NCBI GenBank assembly: GCA_017412645.1
Contig: JAFPWX010000017.1
Coordinates: 102,284-166,283, forward strand
DNA: 64,000 nt
Source of the DNA: Bacteroidales bacterium
GTDB taxonomy: Bacteria; Bacteroidota; Bacteroidia; Bacteroidales; UBA932
Reading direction: 5' to 3'
Within the stretch, counting starts at the first letter, position 1; each line of letters begins with the position of its first letter. The notes beneath the pieces are model-generated. The model ran no database searches and was not told the origin of the DNA. It saw only the letters and a list, made by a program, of their open reading frames with translations. A program made the translations under genes and the position numbers. Shown here one piece after another: positions 9,172 to 17,363 of this stretch.

Positions 9172-10899
9172 TCATTCCCAATTGGGGTTTTGAACTACGG
9201 CACCGCCGGTCAGAACAATGTCGTCAGTGGGTATGGGGAAGAGATAATCCCTGTCTTCCCTCCAGTTGCGCGGGACGTTTGAGAAACGCACGATATTTCC
9301 GCTCGTCCCCTCGGTAAGCGAAAGGTCGTCTATGTTGGAATAAGCCATTCCGCTTTCAACGGCTGGGGCTTCTCCGGAATAGATACAGAAGTCGTCGGTG
9401 CCACTACCGTCGAGGTCGTAGGAGCCGGGGCCTGGGAAATACATTCCCCTGAACGGGCGGTCGAAGCGTTTACCTTCTTTCCATCGCATAATATCCCAGT
9501 AGCGGAAGCCCTCACAGATGAGCTCGATGGTCCTTTCCCTGCGTATCTCCAGTATCACGCCTTTGTGGGCTCCGGTAACGTTCTTGTATCCGGTAAGGGG
9601 ATTGGAAAGGAACGGGTCCGGATCGGAATCGGCCGCAGCAAGAATCAGCGGTGGCATTCCGGCACGGGCGCGAAGCAGGCAAACCGTAGCATCGAGGTCG
9701 TCCTGGGTGATGGTTCCAAGCTCCGCCTTCGCCTCCGCATAGTTCAGATAAGTTTCTGCTATACGGAAAAGAGGAAGGTCATTTTCGGATGTGTTGGAGA
9801 TATCGTACTTCGGCTCTCCCACATACTTCACGATCTGGTATCCGGTGAGGGTGGCGTTCATATCTGGAGCAACCCAAACCTTGCTGCCCACGCGTGTATA
9901 CCCCGGAGTGCGTATGGTCTGAGAAAGGCGCGGGTCTCTGTTCTGGCATTCCTGTATGAAGCTCATCGTGCCAAAACCGGGGATATCGGTAAAGCGGCTT
10001 CCGTCTGCATTGAGGTAGCTGTCCACAATATCTTTCAATACCCCGGAACGCCCCATTGTAGTGGATGTAAAATAGTCGTTCACGTTGTGGGTGATACACA
10101 TTGAAAGGCCGTAAGCCTGGGAGAGTATCACTTCCTGCCTGATGGTTTTCAAACTGCGGAAAAGGTCTCCGTAGGGAGTGTCTCCCGCGGTGTACAGGGA
10201 ATAACCGCCGTTTTCCATGAGTTCCCTGCTGGCATTCACACACTCCGCCAGACAGTCTTCCCACCCGGAAATGCCGTGGTACTTGCGGAAGGTGCCTTCG
10301 AAAAGGAAGATGCGGCTTTTCAACGCAAGCGCCGTCCAGCGGGTCACCCTGTAGTCTTCGTGCCTGTCGGGAAGGACAGATGCGGCCTCGTCGATATCGG
10401 ACAGTACGTGCTGCATGATGAGGACCCTGGAATCCCTTCCTTTGTACAGGTTGGCGTCGTTCGTTCCGAGAGTATGCTCGAACCACGGCACGTCGCCGAA
10501 TCGCCGCACTTTGTCGTAGTAGAACCACGCCCGGAAGAACTTCGCGAGTCCAACGTATTCCCTGCGAGCTGAAGTGTCGCTGCACTGGTCGGCGCGCTCG
10601 AGGAAGAAATTGATGTCGCGCAGGTCGCCCCATGTCCAGTGACTGTCTTTTGACGATACGAAACGGGAACCGCGGACCTCGGGGGCGAGAGTGCTCTTGA
10701 TGATGATGTCGGCCCCTTCGTTGAAGATGTCCATGCCCGACGGCAGCATGCGGTAGAACTGGTTTGTGTAGAGCCGGCACTGCTCCTCGTCCTTAAAGAA
10801 CTCTCCGACCGGCAGGGCATCTTCGGGTTCCCTGGTAAGGAAATCCGAGCAGGCGGTGAGAGCCAGGAGGCTTGCGATTATGAGAAGTCGTCTTGCCAT
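9172..10899 (-). CDS. SusD/RagB family nutrient-binding lipoprotein (pair 1)
   Basis: 575 residues with lipobox LTAC (Cys17) and the SusD start pattern SDFLTREPEDALPVGEFF. The usual middle and end features are present (FRIAETYLNYAEAKAELG; RRERTIELICEGFRYWDIMR). It should cap the SusC encoded just upstream (4 bp gap) on the cell surface. The EEP gene starts 1 bp after its stop, suggesting one transcript and coupled translation. Its sequence and length differ clearly from the second SusD of the locus (495 residues), so the two pairs are not a recent duplication. Confidence 0.93.
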   Translation of the reverse strand: MARRLLIIASLLALTACSDFLTREPEDALPVGEFFKDEEQCRLYTNQFYRMLPSGMDIFNEGADIIIKSTLAPEVRGSRFVSSKDSHWTWGDLRDINFFLERADQCSDTSARREYVGLAKFFRAWFYYDKVRRFGDVPWFEHTLGTNDANLYKGRDSRVLIMQHVLSDIDEAASVLPDRHEDYRVTRWTALALKSRIFLFEGTFRKYHGISGWEDCLAECVNASRELMENGGYSLYTAGDTPYGDLFRSLKTIRQEVILSQAYGLSMCITHNVNDYFTSTTMGRSGVLKDIVDSYLNADGSRFTDIPGFGTMSFIQECQNRDPRLSQTIRTPGYTRVGSKVWVAPDMNATLTGYQIVKYVGEPKYDISNTSENDLPLFRIAETYLNYAEAKAELGTITQDDLDATVCLLRARAGMPPLILAAADSDPDPFLSNPLTGYKNVTGAHKGVILEIRRERTIELICEGFRYWDIMRWKEGKRFDRPFRGMYFPGPGSYDLDGSGTDDFCIYSGEAPAVESGMAYSNIDDLSLTEGTSGNIVRFSNVPRNWREDRDYLFPIPTDDIVLTGGAVVQNPNWE

Positions 10900-10903
10900 G
10901 TCG

Positions 10904-13900
10904 TCAGAAAGTAAGTGTTATGCCGAGCGAGAACACCCTGTACCAAGGATAGGTGTTGCCGTTGCGGTCGCCGTCGGCCGAAATCTGCTCGGGGTCGATA
11001 TAGTCGCCGTGCACGGCGCTCCAGGTGAGGAGGTTTTCGCCGCTCAGGCAGATTCGGGCGTTGGATATGCCGGTTCGGGACAGGCTCTTTGCGGGCAACG
11101 TATAGCCGACCGACAGATTCTTCAACCGCAGGTATGCCAGGTTCTGCAGGTAGCGGGAATTGGTGTAATAGAGGGAGCCGCCTGTTGCATTGAGGGCCGC
11201 GTATCCTCTTGGACGCGGGAAGTAGGCATCCGGATTTTCCTCCGACCATACGTCATCCATGAAGCCTTTGGGAACGAACGAGGCATAAGGCCGGCAGTAT
11301 GGACCCCAGAAACGCATGTTTTCGTGGCCCGGATACCAGTCCATGTGGCCTATTCCCTGGAAAAATGCCTGTGCGTCCCATCCGTTCCAGGCCACATGGA
11401 AACGGAAACCGTAACTCCAGCGGGGAAGGCTGTTGCCTATAACCTCCAGGTCTCCGTGGTCGTCCAGGGTGTTCTTCCCGGCATCGATAACCCCGTCTTT
11501 CTTAAGGTCCACGTATTTCATGTCTCCTCCTCGCACTCCTCGTGATGCCTCGTTGAAGGAGTAGTAATAGCCGGGGCTCACCTGCGACATGTCAACCTCC
11601 GCAGCATAAGCCGCCGCTTCCGCATCGTCTGCAAAAAGACCGTCCACCCTGTATCCCCAGATTTCCCCGAGTCGGCGGCCTGGATAGGGTTCCGACAGAA
11701 GGCCTGACGGGTTGTCGCAACGCGTATAGGTGGAAATATAGTCGGACAGAGTGGCGCTGGCCCCATAGGAAAATGGCTTTCCGAGAAGCTGCGCCGAGTT
11801 GTTCCACTCTATAGAGAATTCGCACCCGCGCGTGCGTATGTCGTGGGCATTCACCATCGGCTCGGAGGCTCCGTAGAACGATGGCAACAGCGGCCCGGAA
11901 GTGAGGATACCAAGCGCGTCCCGAATATAGAAATCCCCGGTGAGTCGCAGCCTTCCTCCGAAGAATCCGAGATCGGCCCCCAGGTTCCTGGTCTGTATTG
12001 TCTCCCATGTTCCGGTGGACACGGGGTCGTCGGCCTCAGCGTAACGGCTGCGCGTTTCGCCGTCGAAGGAATAATTCATGGTTCCTCCTGTCCGGATTGT
12101 CTGCCAGTAGGCATATTCGTTTATGGACTGATTCCCGAGAGAACCCACTGAAGCACGCAGTTTGGCCTGGGCAATCACCGGGAGCAGCGGAGCCCAGAAC
12201 GGCTCTCCGCTGAGCTGCCATCCGAGCGAAACTGACGGGAACAGGCCCCACTTCTTGCCTTCCGGGAAACGGGAGGAGCCGTCCAGACGGCCGTTCGTCT
12301 CCACCAGATAACGGCCCTTCCAATCGTAGGATAAACGGTAGAATACGCCCATCAGACTGTATTCCCGCACTCCGCCGTTAAGGCGCTTGAGTTCTCCGGT
12401 GGCAAGGTTAAAGTCGGACATGGTTTCCGAAAGCAGGTCTTTGCGCTGCACCGTAAGCGCGGTCCTGCGCCAGTCTTCGTAGTTTACGCCGGCTACGGCC
12501 GTGAGATGATGCCCTTTCCGGAAATGACCTTCGTAGGTAAGGAATGCATCCACGGAGTTCCTGCGCAGGCGGTTGTCCCTTTCTGAGAGATAGTCTTCGT
12601 AGGCGTTCTCCGGCTCATACGCGGTTTCGCCCGGATACATCGAATAGGAGGCCGGGGCGCTGCGGAACAGTTTCTGGACGGTGGAGGAATGGTAGGTCCA
12701 GGATGTCTTGAACACCAACCCCGGGAGGATGTCCGCAGTAAGGTCCAGGGTGTTGTAACTCTGTTCGTCGGAATTGCTCCCGCCCGTGTTTCCGCTGCGT
12801 ATCATGGAATTGTAGCCCGACATAATGTAGTGGGCCGAAGAATTGGTGAGGACGGTGTGTGACACGGTGGTTCCGTCGGGATTCTCCGGGACAAAGGAAG
12901 GTAGGGCGTGGATGGTTGGCCGGTAGAAATTGATATACTGCGACTCGAGCCCAAGGTAGGAGTAGTCTGACTGGTAGAAGCGCACGCTGTAGCCCAGCGC
13001 GAGCCAACTGCGAAGCTGCATCTGAACCCTGCTGGACAGGGTGTAGGAACGGAAACGGTCTGGCCCGTGGCGCTGGATGCCCCGCTGGTCGTAATAGCGG
13101 CCGCTGAGCTTGTAGGAAATGCGGCGCGAGCCTCCGGTTATGTCGATGTTGTAGTCCTGCGTGGGGCGGGATTCGTCGTACAGGTAACGATACCAGTCGT
13201 AGTTGGCAAGATAGGTATAGGAAGGAATGCCATCCCTGGTTTCCCGAACAACCCACGGCCTTTCCGCAACTTCCTTTTTGTCGCCCCGACGTTCATAAAG
13301 CCGCTGGTAATCATAGTCGGTGTATTTTGTGTACGGAATGCCCGAAACCGAGGTGAGCATGAAGGTGTCCGCCAGTTTGGCGGCATCATAGCCCCTTGTT
13401 TCGTAGTCGGTGGAAACGGTGTTGGCCGAAAGGGAATACCGGGCGTTGAAAACGACCTTGGACGCCATATCCTTCTCCCCGCCGCGAGTTGTGATGAGTA
13501 TCACTCCGAAGGCTCCGCGTATTCCGTAGATGGCCGAGGACGAAGCGTCCTTCAGCACTGAGATGGATTCTATATCGGACGGGTTGACGCTCATCGGATC
13601 GGTCTCCACCCCGTCTACAAGAATCAGCGGATCCCCGCCGTTGAGGGAGGTCTTTCCCCTGATGTTGTACAGTGATATCGCTCCCGGCTGACCGGACTCC
13701 TGAAGGATGTTGAGGTTGCCCACCATTCCCTGCATAACCTGGCCCACTCCGGAAACCGGACGGTCTTTGAGTTCCTTTCCGGCAAGCACGGAGACTGCCC
13801 CTGTGACATTGGCCTTCTGCTGCACGCCATAGCCCACGACCACCGACTCTTTTAACCAGTTAACCATGGGCAGAAGCGGATGCAGCTGCAACGAATCCGC

Positions 13901-14251
13901 TTTGTCCGGAACGTCCGGACTGTCGTCAGATGTGGGGGGTAACTCGGCTCTCTTGCGCTCGGGCACAAGGATTATCCGCTCTTCGAGGATGATGCAGCGT
14001 ATGCCCGGAAGCACGCTTCGCAGCACTTCTTCGAGCTGAACCCCTTTCACGTGGACGGACACCTTGGCCTCCACGTCGATTTCGTTGTTGCTGTAGAAGA
14101 ATGCAAGTCCCGTCTCCTCTTCGATGTTGTAGAGCAACTCCCGAATGCTCACGTTGTCCAGATCGAGCGAGAGCTTCTGAGCCGACAGGCCGGTCCAGAA
14201 GGCTCCGGCCAGCAGCAGGAAGAAGGAGAGTATGACGGTCTTGCGGAGCAT
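10904..14251 (-). CDS. SusC/RagA TonB-linked transporter with STN signalling domain (pair 1)
   Basis: 1115 residues. A signal peptide ends near LSAQ (about 25). An STN domain at about 28-95 (SLDLDNVSIRELLYNIEEET, LEEVLRSVLPGI) is the part that contacts FecR-type anti-sigma factors in the periplasm. After it comes a charged linker (about 96-135), then the TonB box region (VVVGYGVQQK), plug (LILVDGV, SVLKDASSSAIYGIRGAFG) and barrel. The carboxypeptidase-regulatory-like domain normally found between STN and plug appears to be missing. The start codon overlaps the stop of fecR by one base (TAATG), so the two are translationally coupled. Confidence 0.94.
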   Translation of the reverse strand: MLRKTVILSFFLLLAGAFWTGLSAQKLSLDLDNVSIRELLYNIEEETGLAFFYSNNEIDVEAKVSVHVKGVQLEEVLRSVLPGIRCIILEERIILVPERKRAELPPTSDDSPDVPDKADSLQLHPLLPMVNWLKESVVVGYGVQQKANVTGAVSVLAGKELKDRPVSGVGQVMQGMVGNLNILQESGQPGAISLYNIRGKTSLNGGDPLILVDGVETDPMSVNPSDIESISVLKDASSSAIYGIRGAFGVILITTRGGEKDMASKVVFNARYSLSANTVSTDYETRGYDAAKLADTFMLTSVSGIPYTKYTDYDYQRLYERRGDKKEVAERPWVVRETRDGIPSYTYLANYDWYRYLYDESRPTQDYNIDITGGSRRISYKLSGRYYDQRGIQRHGPDRFRSYTLSSRVQMQLRSWLALGYSVRFYQSDYSYLGLESQYINFYRPTIHALPSFVPENPDGTTVSHTVLTNSSAHYIMSGYNSMIRSGNTGGSNSDEQSYNTLDLTADILPGLVFKTSWTYHSSTVQKLFRSAPASYSMYPGETAYEPENAYEDYLSERDNRLRRNSVDAFLTYEGHFRKGHHLTAVAGVNYEDWRRTALTVQRKDLLSETMSDFNLATGELKRLNGGVREYSLMGVFYRLSYDWKGRYLVETNGRLDGSSRFPEGKKWGLFPSVSLGWQLSGEPFWAPLLPVIAQAKLRASVGSLGNQSINEYAYWQTIRTGGTMNYSFDGETRSRYAEADDPVSTGTWETIQTRNLGADLGFFGGRLRLTGDFYIRDALGILTSGPLLPSFYGASEPMVNAHDIRTRGCEFSIEWNNSAQLLGKPFSYGASATLSDYISTYTRCDNPSGLLSEPYPGRRLGEIWGYRVDGLFADDAEAAAYAAEVDMSQVSPGYYYSFNEASRGVRGGDMKYVDLKKDGVIDAGKNTLDDHGDLEVIGNSLPRWSYGFRFHVAWNGWDAQAFFQGIGHMDWYPGHENMRFWGPYCRPYASFVPKGFMDDVWSEENPDAYFPRPRGYAALNATGGSLYYTNSRYLQNLAYLRLKNLSVGYTLPAKSLSRTGISNARICLSGENLLTWSAVHGDYIDPEQISADGDRNGNTYPWYRVFSLGITLTF

Positions 14252-15051
14252 TACCTGCTTACCTGTACAACCGAAAGAAGGTTTATGGCTTCCAGTATGG
14301 CATCAAGCTCTTCGCTCCTTACGGTAAGGGACAGGAAGATGCCTTTTGCTTCTTCCGGGTCGCTTACAGTGAGGCCAGTGCCGTACCAATGCTCCAGCGC
14401 GGAGACAATCTCCGACAGGGAGCGGTTTTCCAGCACAAGCCTGTCGTTTATCCACGAAGTGTGGCAGGATGCGGGTTCTTCAGAAACTGTCCATTCTCCC
14501 CCCTCATAGCACACCTTCTGGTCGGGAGAAAGCGTGGTTTCAGAAAGGCCGTGGCCCTTTACTGAGATTGACCCTTCTTCGAGCCATGCAGACTGTTCTC
14601 CGTCCCCGTAGGCCGATACTGTGAACCTGGTGCCGTGGACGGTTATGTCCATCCGGCCGGTTTCAACCACGAAGGCCCGGGAGTCTTTGGCGACATCGAA
14701 AAAGGCCTCGCCTGTGAGCTTCACCCGGCGCTCCGACTTTCCGAACGATGATTTGTAACTAAGGGAAGAACTGCGGTTGAGCCAGATGGAAGAACCGTCG
14801 GGCAGTTCGTAGTGCTGCTTTTGCCCTTCAGCCACAAGGCGCACAGGGGCATTGTTTTTCACATAAATACCTGTGCCGAGCGCCACAACCATCAGGGCCA
14901 TGACGGAAGAGATCCACGCTCTCCGCGCTTTTCTTACGGCATTTTCCTTCGCTTCCGCCTTTTCCAGTACACTACCGGCAGAGTGCAGCATAGTTGCGTC
15001 CATGGGAGTGGAACTATTCCACACGTCCATTATATCTTTGTTCTTGTTCAT
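14251..15051 (-). CDS. FecR family anti-sigma factor
   Basis: 266 residues. A short N-terminal cytoplasmic part includes DVWNSSTP. One membrane segment lies at about 44-62 (AWISSVMALMVVALGTGIYV). The periplasmic FecR domain follows (LPDGSSIWLNRSSSLSYKSS, GEAFFDVAKDSRAFVV, TRFTVSAYG). A C-terminal DUF4974-like STN-fold domain ends the protein (LSEIVSALEHWYGTGLTV). It should hold the divergently encoded ECF sigma factor inactive until the STN domain of the adjacent SusC signals that ligand is bound. It is the first gene of the minus-strand operon. Confidence 0.92.
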   Translation of the reverse strand: MNKNKDIMDVWNSSTPMDATMLHSAGSVLEKAEAKENAVRKARRAWISSVMALMVVALGTGIYVKNNAPVRLVAEGQKQHYELPDGSSIWLNRSSSLSYKSSFGKSERRVKLTGEAFFDVAKDSRAFVVETGRMDITVHGTRFTVSAYGDGEQSAWLEEGSISVKGHGLSETTLSPDQKVCYEGGEWTVSEEPASCHTSWINDRLVLENRSLSEIVSALEHWYGTGLTVSDPEEAKGIFLSLTVRSEELDAILEAINLLSVVQVSR

Positions 15052-15130
15052 ATGCTTGATGGTATTATGTCTCTTTTATATTATGACGGTTTTCTGCGTC
15101 CGGATACTTAACCATTTTGTAAAATAATCT

Positions 15131-15138
15131 TACCTTTG
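15131..15138 (+). promoter_or_regulatory. Candidate -7 element of the ECF sigma gene
   Basis: TACCTTTG fits the Bacteroidota -7 consensus TAnnTTTG and lies 22 nt before the TTG start of the sigma gene. No TTG is found at the usual 19-21 bp upstream. A TTTTG at 15115-15119 is only 11 bp away, the same odd spacing seen upstream of ychF. The 109 bp divergent region 15052-15160 should also hold the promoter of the fecR-susCD operon, which is presumably read by the ECF factor and was not recognised. Confidence 0.4.
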
Positions 15139-15160
15139 TTTCCGCTAAACGATAACCGAC

Positions 15161-15694
15161 TTGTCTCCGGATAATAATATATTGCTGTCCTGTGCCCACG
15201 GGGACAGGCAAGCGTTCGCCCTGCTGTACGAACGCTATGCTCCCAAGTGCGCAGGTTTCGTCAGGAGTCTGCTGAAAGATCCCGAGGAGGCTGCGGATAT
15301 CACGCAGGATATCTTCGTCAGGCTCTGGGTATACCGTTCCCGGCTGCTTCGCATTAATTCTTTCGAGCCCTATCTGATGAATATCGCAAAGAATGCGGTG
15401 CTTGACAGATGTGACCATATACAGGTAACCCGGAAATTCGCGGAGAACTTCCGGGTTACATTCGATGAGGTATCGGAGGAAACAGCCCGCAGATACGAAG
15501 CCGACGAATTTCTTCGGAGAGTGCAGAAGGCCGTTTCCTGGATGCCGCCTGCAAGAAGGAAGGTGTTCCTGTTAAGCCGTTTTTACGGAATGGACAACAA
15601 AAGCATCGCCTCCCTCTGCGAGCTTTCCGTGAGAACTGTCGAGACACATCTTTTCCACGCCACGCAGTATCTCCGGAAAAAGCTTCTTCCCTAA
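15161..15694 (+). CDS. ECF RNA polymerase sigma factor
   Basis: 177 residues from a TTG start; no ATG precedes the conserved N-terminus in this frame. Region 2 is at about 15-80 (FALLYERYAPKCAGFVRSLL, ADITQDIFVRLW). Region 4 is at about 120-172 (WMPPARRKVFLLSRFYGMDN, then ELSVRTVETHLFHATQYLRK). It belongs to the sigma-70 group found next to FecR in Bacteroidota and should drive the SusCD operon transcribed away from it. Its stop codon overlaps the converging stop of the DUF4923 gene (CTAA at 15691-15694). Confidence 0.93.
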   Translation: MSPDNNILLSCAHGDRQAFALLYERYAPKCAGFVRSLLKDPEEAADITQDIFVRLWVYRSRLLRINSFEPYLMNIAKNAVLDRCDHIQVTRKFAENFRVTFDEVSEETARRYEADEFLRRVQKAVSWMPPARRKVFLLSRFYGMDNKSIASLCELSVRTVETHLFHATQYLRKKLLP

Positions 15695-16386
15695 TTCTGC
15701 TTCGTGAGTTTGAAACCGAGCTGCAGGCCGTTGGCGTCTGCGAGCAGGGTGCTGACGGCGCTGGTGTCGACGAACTTGCCGGCCACAGTTATAGCCCTCT
15801 TTATGAACTCAAGGAACTTGTCGGCGTTGCACAGGATCTGGCAGCCTCCGGGAGTCACGGCTACGGTTCCCTCCATGGTGAGGTAGTTGTAGACCTTGCC
15901 GAACTTGAGCACCACTGCGTTGGTCTTGGTGTCGAGGGTGTAGGTGCCGCTGGTGATGACCTTGGTTCCGTTGGAGATGGAGAACTGACCGTCTTCGGTG
16001 AAAGTGAAGATAGCGCTACCCTGCTTGATGCCGACCTTAGCCAGATAGCTGTTGAGTTTGTTCTCGAGCTTGGTCTTGTAGGCGGAAGACGCCAGCGTGA
16101 CGAGGGTATTTTCGCTGCTGATGGCAGTGGCAACTCCGTTGTAGGTCCAGGTTCCGGTGAGGGAAACGGTGGTGTAGGTGTTCAGCAGGTCGCCGAGAAG
16201 GCCGCCGAGGATGCTTCCGAGCTCCTCGGAACCGGTGGCGTTGGTAACGGTTGTGGTTGCGTCGTTAGCGGCGTTGCCGAGTGCAGTGGTGGCTGCATCC
16301 TTGAGGGCTCCGAGGAGGCCGCCCTGTGCGAGTGCTGCGCTTGCGCTGATGGTCAGCGCGGCGATGATAGTGATGATCTTTTTCAT
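15691..16386 (-). CDS. DUF4923 family secreted protein
   Basis: 231 residues with a signal peptide ending near ALAQ (about 21). A Gly/Ala/Thr-rich segment follows (GGLLGALKDAATTALGNAAN). The body at about 70-231 has the lipocalin-like pattern of DUF4923: SLTGTWTYNGVATAI, FTFTEDGQFSISNGTK and a C-terminal VSTLLADANGLQLGFKLTK. The family is common in Bacteroidales and has no assigned function; a periplasmic or outer-membrane-facing location is likely. It sits 3 bp downstream of the ThiL-like gene. Confidence 0.75.
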   Translation of the reverse strand: MKKIITIIAALTISASAALAQGGLLGALKDAATTALGNAANDATTTVTNATGSEELGSILGGLLGDLLNTYTTVSLTGTWTYNGVATAISSENTLVTLASSAYKTKLENKLNSYLAKVGIKQGSAIFTFTEDGQFSISNGTKVITSGTYTLDTKTNAVVLKFGKVYNYLTMEGTVAVTPGGCQILCNADKFLEFIKRAITVAGKFVDTSAVSTLLADANGLQLGFKLTKQN

Positions 16387-16389
16387 AAC

Positions 16390-17361
16390 TTATTGATTAT
16401 CTGTTTCTTCTATCCAACCCTGGGCACGAAGCGGGAGTTCCGCTCCTCCAGGGGTTACAAGCACGGTTCCCACCTCCGGCAGGGCCAGATGCCCCACGAT
16501 ATCGAAGGTCTGGAAGTCCCTGCGGAATTTTTCCGCCTGGAGGATGGGGATGGCGAGCAGCAGCTGGCAGTCGTCGCCCCCGTTCATTGCAGCCGACACC
16601 GGGTCGATATCGAGTTCTTTCCCCAGCTGGAAGGAGTTGCCTTCGAAGGGGATGCGCTCGGCGTACACCTTGGCGCCCAGCCCCGTCTGCCTTGCGAGCC
16701 TTTTCACGGCGTCGGCGAGGCCGTGCCTTATGAAGACGGCGCCGCTTGGGACGATGCCGGCGTCTGCCAGATTGCCAAGCACTCCTACCGGCAATTCGGG
16801 GTGCAGATAAGCCCCCACAAGCATGCGGTTTTTCTCCATCTCTTCGGAGGCGGCGGTGGTGCCGGCTTCGAAGCGGACGCGCTCGCGCTCGAGCACCTGC
16901 AGGCCGAGATAGGCCGCTCCGAGACGGCCGCTCACGCAGAGAAGGTCTTTGCTCTGCGGGGCGGGAATCTCCTTTTCGAAGGGAGTTCCGCTGGCCGCAA
17001 CGCTGATGCAGAGGCCGTTCTGCGAGGGCTTGAGGTCGAGTGAAAGGTCCTGATATCCAAACTCTTTCGCCGCCGCAACCACGCCTTCCCAGAGTTCGCT
17101 GATTTGCGGGAAATCGAGCTTAGCGCTGACGCTCAGCACTACCGAGAGGGCCTGCGGATGACGCAGCCCAGCCAGTAGTTCGCCGGTGGCCTCTACCACA
17201 GCCTTGTAGCCGAGATGCCTGAGGGGGAAGTAGACCAGATTGAAGTCTACCCCTTCCTGCAGGGCGATGTGAGCCGCCGGAACGAAGGGCTTGAAGGGCG
17301 TGCCGTCGTAAAGCCGCCTGAGGGCCTCCTGAAGGCCGAGGTCTGCGAATTTCTCTTCCAC
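16390..17361 (-). CDS. ThiL/AIR-synthase-like protein with lost catalytic motifs
   Basis: 323 residues aligned by eye to thiamine-monophosphate kinase (ThiL) of Bacteroidota. It matches through QEGVDFNLVYFPLRHLGYKA and LCVSGRLGAAYLGLQVLERE. The acidic metal/ATP motifs are mostly gone: the GDDAAV loop reads FVPAAHI, the NLSD loop reads VEATGELLAG, the GGDTT loop reads LDLKPS, and the SDGL motif reads RHGLADA. Only the late GGDDCQLLLAIP resembles the family's GGEDYELL. The N-terminus is also short. The protein is full and open, so it is a probable pseudoenzyme or a protein with a changed role rather than a fresh pseudogene. It starts 2 bp after glyS. Confidence 0.7.
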   Translation of the reverse strand: MEEKFADLGLQEALRRLYDGTPFKPFVPAAHIALQEGVDFNLVYFPLRHLGYKAVVEATGELLAGLRHPQALSVVLSVSAKLDFPQISELWEGVVAAAKEFGYQDLSLDLKPSQNGLCISVAASGTPFEKEIPAPQSKDLLCVSGRLGAAYLGLQVLERERVRFEAGTTAASEEMEKNRMLVGAYLHPELPVGVLGNLADAGIVPSGAVFIRHGLADAVKRLARQTGLGAKVYAERIPFEGNSFQLGKELDIDPVSAAMNGGDDCQLLLAIPILQAEKFRRDFQTFDIVGHLALPEVGTVLVTPGGAELPLRAQGWIEETDNQ

Positions 17362-17363
17362 GG

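Noticed and set aside
14046-14057. parS-like TTTCACGTGGAC in the STN-type susC
   Set aside because: Only one half fits the parS consensus; the second arm is not symmetric.
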